A DNA stretch of 8,135 bases from Desulfohalobiaceae bacterium (lineage in GTDB: Bacteria > Desulfobacterota > Desulfovibrionia > Desulfovibrionales > Desulfothermaceae), in contig JAIPER010000148.1 of assembly GCA_021737115.1 (NCBI GenBank), positions 1 through 8,135 of the forward strand, in the 5' to 3' direction. The translations under genes were made by a program, and so were the position numbers. Under the pieces are notes generated by a model, which did no database searches, was not told the DNA's origin, and saw nothing but the letters and a program-made list of their open reading frames with translations. Shown here piece by piece: positions 4,603-8,135 of this stretch (the first letter of the stretch is position 1; the number at the start of each line of letters is the position of its first letter).

Positions 4603-5631
4603 TCACTCGCTCCACTTCTGATGGAGATTGGTACGTTCTTCGCTCAGTTCCCCGGCCAGGTCCCTGCTGAAAAGCGAGACGGTCTGCGGAGAGTTCAGGC
4701 CATACCGGCCGAGGAGGTACATCATCTTCATGACCGAGGCCTCGATGGTCATGTCTTTGCAGCTCAAGGTGCCGTTTTCCTTCAGGATGCGGGCGCTTTC
4801 ATACATATCCAGCAGCACGCCCCCATGATGGCACTGGGTGTTGACCGCCACGAGGTTACCAGCCCCCATGGCTGCTTCGATAAGCTTAAGCAGGCTTGAA
4901 CCTTGCAGCGGAATAGTTCCTCCGCCATAGGCCTCGAGAATAAAAGCTTTTCCTTTGGTCAGAGCCAGGGGAAAATAGGAATCAACCGGGATTCCGGGAT
5001 AGATTTTCAGGACGAAAACAGAAGGATCCAGCGCAAATGAAGGATCGAAGGCTTCCCCGGGTCCTCGGCAGCCATCCGAGAGCTCGATATCGAGGCCCAC
5101 TTGCCCCAGAGTTGGGAAATTCGGGCTGTCGAAGGCATCGTATTTCCAGTTGGATATTTTTGTAGTCCTGTTTCCCCGATAGAGACGGTCCCCAAAAAAA
5201 ATAGCCGTCTCGGCAATATCAGAAGTGGCGATCTCCACCGCATTGATCAAATTCCGGCGGGCGTCCGTGCGTATTCTTTGCAGCGGTCTCTGGGATCCGG
5301 TAAAAATAATTGGCTTTGCAAAACCAAGGAGCATGAAGGACAGGGCCGAAGCACAATAGGCCATGCTGTCGGTTCCGTGGATGACCACAAAACCGTCGTA
5401 CTTTTCCCTGGACAAAAGGATGGTTTCGGCCAGAACCCTGATATGATCCAGGCTCAGGTCGGCACTGTCAATGGCATAGGGAGAGACTGTTTCGATCCTG
5501 GCAATACTCTGCAGCTCCGGTACTTTTTCCAGAATACTTGCCACGGACGGCGCCGCGCTCAGCGGCCCCGAAGCCCAGGAGGACACCATGCCCAGTGTCC
5601 CTCCGCTATAAATTATGAGCACCCTGCGCAT
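4603..5631 (-). CDS. ansA: Type I (cytoplasmic) L-asparaginase
   Basis: This 342-residue enzyme hydrolyses L-asparagine to aspartate and ammonia. The expected catalytic residues are present: T12 in YSGGTLGM (8-15), the HGTDSM motif (85-90) with T87 and D88, and K158 in RGNRTTK (152-158). ID (54-55) plus S56 fits the substrate-binding loop. GSQRPL (112-117), AYGGGTIPL (234-242) and NTQCHHGGV (264-272) are further family motifs. The length is close to E. coli AnsA, and the absence of a signal peptide fits the type I cytoplasmic class. The reading frame is open to 5757, but ATG 5631 starts exactly at the conserved MRRVLIIYSGGT and has AAAGGA 6 bases upstream. It diverges from the phosphatase-EEP gene across 137 bp and converges on the repeat island. 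Whether it also acts on glutamine cannot be judged from sequence. Confidence 0.92.
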   Translation of the reverse strand: MRRVLIIYSGGTLGMVSSWASGPLSAAPSVASILEKVPELQSIARIETVSPYAIDSADLSLDHIRVLAETILLSREKYDGFVVIHGTDSMAYCASALSFMLLGFAKPIIFTGSQRPLQRIRTDARRNLINAVEIATSDIAETAIFFGDRLYRGNRTTKISNWKYDAFDSPNFPTLGQVGLDIELSDGCRGPGEAFDPSFALDPSVFVLKIYPGIPVDSYFPLALTKGKAFILEAYGGGTIPLQGSSLLKLIEAAMGAGNLVAVNTQCHHGGVLLDMYESARILKENGTLSCKDMTIEASVMKMMYLLGRYGLNSPQTVSLFSRDLAGELSEERTNLHQKWSE

Positions 5632-5637
5632 ACGATT

Positions 5638-5643
5638 TCCTTT
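5638..5643 (-). promoter_or_regulatory. ansA: Ribosome binding site of the asparaginase gene
   Basis: On the minus strand AAAGGA precedes ATG 5631 by 6 bases. It decides against the upstream in-frame ATG at 5757, which would add 42 residues unlike the family. Confidence 0.8.
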
Positions 5644-5678
5644 ATTTGCGGTCAGAAAGGAGTCAAGCCAAGGGCTCC

Positions 5679-5708
5679 AGGATAGGCGAGCATGCCCTCC
5701 CAAGGCAA
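5679..5708 (-). promoter_or_regulatory. Weak candidate promoter for the asparaginase gene
   Basis: Read on the minus strand, TTGCCT (5708-5703) and TATCCT (5684-5679) are 18 bases apart, each with four of six consensus bases. It would give a leader of roughly 40 bases. It is offered only because it is the best match in the divergent gap. Confidence 0.2.
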
Positions 5709-5757
5709 CCCTAAAATCAAGTTCTGCAGCGGCGTCTTTGCCCTGCTCGGAATGCAA

Positions 5758-5762
5758 CGGGA
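5758..5762 (+). promoter_or_regulatory. Weak ribosome binding site before a GTG start
   Basis: CGGGA stands 6 bases before GTG 5769. The match to AGGAGG is poor, but the frame has no upstream ATG after its stop at 5712-5714, and the protein N-terminus from this GTG resembles the family. Confidence 0.4.
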
Positions 5763-5768
5763 TTTCTG

Positions 5769-8135
5769 GTGATCGGTAGAATCAATACATTTTTCCGAAG
5801 ACTTCGCAAAAAGCTCTCCAGGAGTGAATGGTCTCTCCGGCTTCTGGGCTTATCCACTTCCAGAGAAACGGCCACCGAACCAGGTGTGGTCATCATCCAG
5901 GTGGACGGTCTGGCCTACACCCAGCTCTTGAACGGACTCAAAGGGAACAGGCTTCCCTTTGTCGACTCCCTGCTCCGCGATCATAAATTTTCGCTCCGTC
6001 CCCTGTATTCCGGTCAGCCTTCCACAACGCCTGCGGTTCAGGGAGAACTCTTTTTCGGGGTCAAAACCGCAGTGCCCGCCTTCGAGTTCATCGAGCGGAG
6101 ACTCAAGCGGCGCCTGCCCATGTATTCATACGAAGCCGCGGATCTCGTGGCCGGAGAGTTATCCGGCAGCGGCGGCACTCCACTGCTTGCCGGCGGGAGC
6201 TCCTACGCCAATTTCTACAGGGGAGGTGCGGCTGAGGCCAGGTACTGCGTCCAGTCCATGAACCTCCAGTCCTTGCTGCGAGCTGCCCGTCCCTTGAACT
6301 TCCTGGTGATACTCCTGCTTCATTTTCCGAAATTTATCCGCATGTTCGGGGAGGCCCTGCTGGAATTCGTGCTTTCGGTCACTGATTTCTTCCAGGGCGT
6401 TTTCAGGGGGGAAAGTCTGGCCAAGGAACTGAAGTTCATCCCCACCCGGGTCCTGCTGTGCATCCTGCTCAGAGAGATGATCCGGTTTCGGGTCAAGATG
6501 GATGTGGCCAGGGGCCTGCCGGTAGTTCATGCCAATCTGAACGGATATGACGAACAGTCCCACCGCCGCGGACCGGATTCACGCTTCGCCCACTGGAGCC
6601 TCAAAGGGATCGACGGCGTGCTCGGCGACATCTATCACACGGCGCTTCGGTCCGACTGCCGGGCCTACCGGCTGATCGTCTACTCCGATCACGGCCAGGA
6701 GAACGTGAAAAGCTACAGGCAGGAAATGGGTAAATCCCTGCACCAGGCCGTGCGCGAAGTCTTACTGGACAACTGCTCGAACAACCGGGTCTGCCCTTCT
6801 TTTCCTGAGCCCAAAGCCGATCGGCGGTGGCATCTCCGAATCAGGAGCCTCATCCGACCCTTGAGGAGAAACTCACAGGAATCCTTCCTTTCCCCCTGGC
6901 TGGATCAGGTCGAAACCACCAGCATGGGACCCATCGGCCATGTCTATCTCCCCCGGCCGATCCCTGTATACGAACTGCGGCAATTGGCCCGCGACCTCGT
7001 TCAGAAGGCCAACATCCCCCTGGTCCTCTTTCTGGAAGGGCAGAACGTCAAAGCCGCCACCAGACAGGGGCTGCATGATCTCGAGTCTGCCGGACCCGAG
7101 GTACTTGGCAGCCGACATCCGTTTCTCGAGGAGACGATTCGGGATCTAAGCCGGGTCTGCCTGCATAAGAATGCCGGAGATCTCGTCGTTTCCGGGTGGT
7201 CTCCGGATCAGCAGCCCCTGACCTTTTCCATTGAAAGCGGGGCCCATGGTGGACCGGGGACTGAAGAGACCCGGGGATTCGTCCTGCTGCCCATGATGGT
7301 CGACGATGACCGGTCCTACTTGCGGCCCCTGGATGTCCGACGCCACGTCCTGGATCTCTTGAAAAAACACAGACAGAGCCTCCAGCCGACGGTTCCGGGC
7401 AAAAAGTCCGAACCTCGGTTGAAGGTCCTGACCTACAACATCCACCGCTGTCTGCACATGGACGGCAAGATCAATCCCCTGAAAACCGCAGAACGGCTGA
7501 ACAGCCTCGACGCCGACGTCATCGCCCTCCAGGAGGTGGACGTTCACAAACAGCGGACCCATGGTTTCCATCAGGCCCGCTTCCTGGCCGATTACCTGGA
7601 CATGGAATACACCTTTTTCCCTGTTCTCACCTCCGGCAGGGAACATTACGGCCTGGCCCTTTTGAGTCGCTTCCCGGTTCTAGAGATGAAGCAGGACCTG
7701 CTGCCCTTAGAGCTCAGCCGGCCTGGAAACGAAAGGCGCGGCGCCATGCTGGCCAGGATCGAATCGCCCTTGGGGGAAGTATGTGTTTTGAACACCCATC
7801 TGAGTCTGGGGATCAGGGAACGCCGGCTCCAGATGCAGGCCCTCCTTGGTCCAGCCTGGCTTGGCGGGATGCCGGCGGAGGACCCGATTGTTTTCTGCGG
7901 CGACATCAACGCCGGGTTCCGCTCCGTGATTTACCGGGACCTGGCCGGCCGACTGAAGGACGTTCAGGTCCTGACCGGCCAGGAAGGATATCCCAGATCG
8001 ACTTTTTTTTCCTTCTATCCCATGTTCAGACTGGACCATATCTTTGTCTCCAAGCATTTGAAACCGGTCAATGTTCAGGTGCCCAGGGACAGGGAGACCA
8101 GATGCGTTTCAGATCATCTCCCCATCCTGGCCGAG
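5769..8135 (+). CDS. Alkaline-phosphatase-superfamily hydrolase fused to an EEP domain (3' end beyond window)
   Basis: I translated this frame from GTG 5769 to the last base: 789 codons with no stop. Residues 1-30 are basic and amphipathic (RRLRKKLSRSEW), typical of an alkaline-phosphatase family near membranes. The first hydrolase has every metal-site motif: D46 in VDG, PSTTP (84-88) with the T86/T87 nucleophile, D261 and H265 in YDEQSHRRG, D307 and H308 in SDHG, and H493 in GAHGG. A hydrophobic stretch (178-212) suggests membrane contact. After a linker (about 520-550) comes an EEP domain: N557 in TYNIHR, E589 in QEV, N675-H677 in NTH, D712 and N714 in GDIN, D756 in LDH, and D782-H783 in SDHLP. 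This EEP type resembles E. coli YbhP, which lies beside cardiolipin synthase ClsB. I infer a membrane-associated phosphoester or phospholipid role; the substrate is unknown. Confidence 0.85.
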   Translation, partial: MIGRINTFFRRLRKKLSRSEWSLRLLGLSTSRETATEPGVVIIQVDGLAYTQLLNGLKGNRLPFVDSLLRDHKFSLRPLYSGQPSTTPAVQGELFFGVKTAVPAFEFIERRLKRRLPMYSYEAADLVAGELSGSGGTPLLAGGSSYANFYRGGAAEARYCVQSMNLQSLLRAARPLNFLVILLLHFPKFIRMFGEALLEFVLSVTDFFQGVFRGESLAKELKFIPTRVLLCILLREMIRFRVKMDVARGLPVVHANLNGYDEQSHRRGPDSRFAHWSLKGIDGVLGDIYHTALRSDCRAYRLIVYSDHGQENVKSYRQEMGKSLHQAVREVLLDNCSNNRVCPSFPEPKADRRWHLRIRSLIRPLRRNSQESFLSPWLDQVETTSMGPIGHVYLPRPIPVYELRQLARDLVQKANIPLVLFLEGQNVKAATRQGLHDLESAGPEVLGSRHPFLEETIRDLSRVCLHKNAGDLVVSGWSPDQQPLTFSIESGAHGGPGTEETRGFVLLPMMVDDDRSYLRPLDVRRHVLDLLKKHRQSLQPTVPGKKSEPRLKVLTYNIHRCLHMDGKINPLKTAERLNSLDADVIALQEVDVHKQRTHGFHQARFLADYLDMEYTFFPVLTSGREHYGLALLSRFPVLEMKQDLLPLELSRPGNERRGAMLARIESPLGEVCVLNTHLSLGIRERRLQMQALLGPAWLGGMPAEDPIVFCGDINAGFRSVIYRDLAGRLKDVQVLTGQEGYPRSTFFSFYPMFRLDHIFVSKHLKPVNVQVPRDRETRCVSDHLPILAE

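Noticed and set aside
5101..5685. Plus-strand frame of 194 codons across the asparaginase gene
   Set aside because: It is antisense to a clearly conserved enzyme and has no recognisable motifs.
7146..7646. Minus-strand frames across the phosphatase-EEP gene
   Set aside because: The plus-strand frame is open for 789 codons with all catalytic motifs. The minus frames are by-products of GC-rich codon use.

Overview
The window looks like a chromosomal segment of a Gram-negative bacterium with moderately GC-rich genes. My best guess is a deltaproteobacterial (Desulfobacterota-like) lineage. This rests on the flavour of the HtrA and alkaline-phosphatase-family proteins and on the type of intergenic palindromes, not on any marker gene. 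Five protein genes are supported. No tRNA, rRNA, CRISPR array or transposase gene is visible.

Layout: (1) 181-1086 (+), a membrane-anchored ClpP-fold serine protease of the SDH/SppA-like group. A perfect 19-bp inverted repeat encodes the end of its C-terminus. (2) 1395-2765 (+), a periplasmic HtrA/Deg serine protease with two PDZ domains, behind a leader containing a strong 13-bp hairpin. (3) 3092-3808 (+), a stand-alone phosphoribosyltransferase preceded by a cluster of ACTGCT/AGCAGT boxes that looks like a promoter-operator. (4) 4603-5631 (-), a cytoplasmic type I L-asparaginase. (5) 5769 to the window edge (+), a long open frame of at least 789 codons that starts at GTG. It joins an alkaline-phosphatase-superfamily hydrolase to an endonuclease/exonuclease/phosphatase (EEP) domain, and the catalytic motifs of both halves are intact.

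The gaps hold much of the interest. The 3809-4602 gap is a noncoding island of tandem repeats and several palindromes. Two of its sequences recur just upstream of htrA: a 34-nt palindromic repeat, and a 33-nt repeat in opposite orientation that has conserved ends and a variable 7-nt centre. Thus htrA plus the phosphoribosyltransferase lie between copies of the same repeat families.

Functionally, genes 1 and 2 fit envelope protein quality control. Gene 5 fits hydrolysis of phosphoesters at the membrane; EEP proteins of this type often sit near cardiolipin-synthase-like phospholipase D genes, for example ybhP next to clsB (ybhO) in E. coli. The asparaginase and the phosphoribosyltransferase are metabolic genes with no obvious link to the rest. 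The best candidates for something undescribed are the two-hydrolase fusion, the coding palindrome in gene 1, the box array before gene 3, and the shared dispersed repeats.
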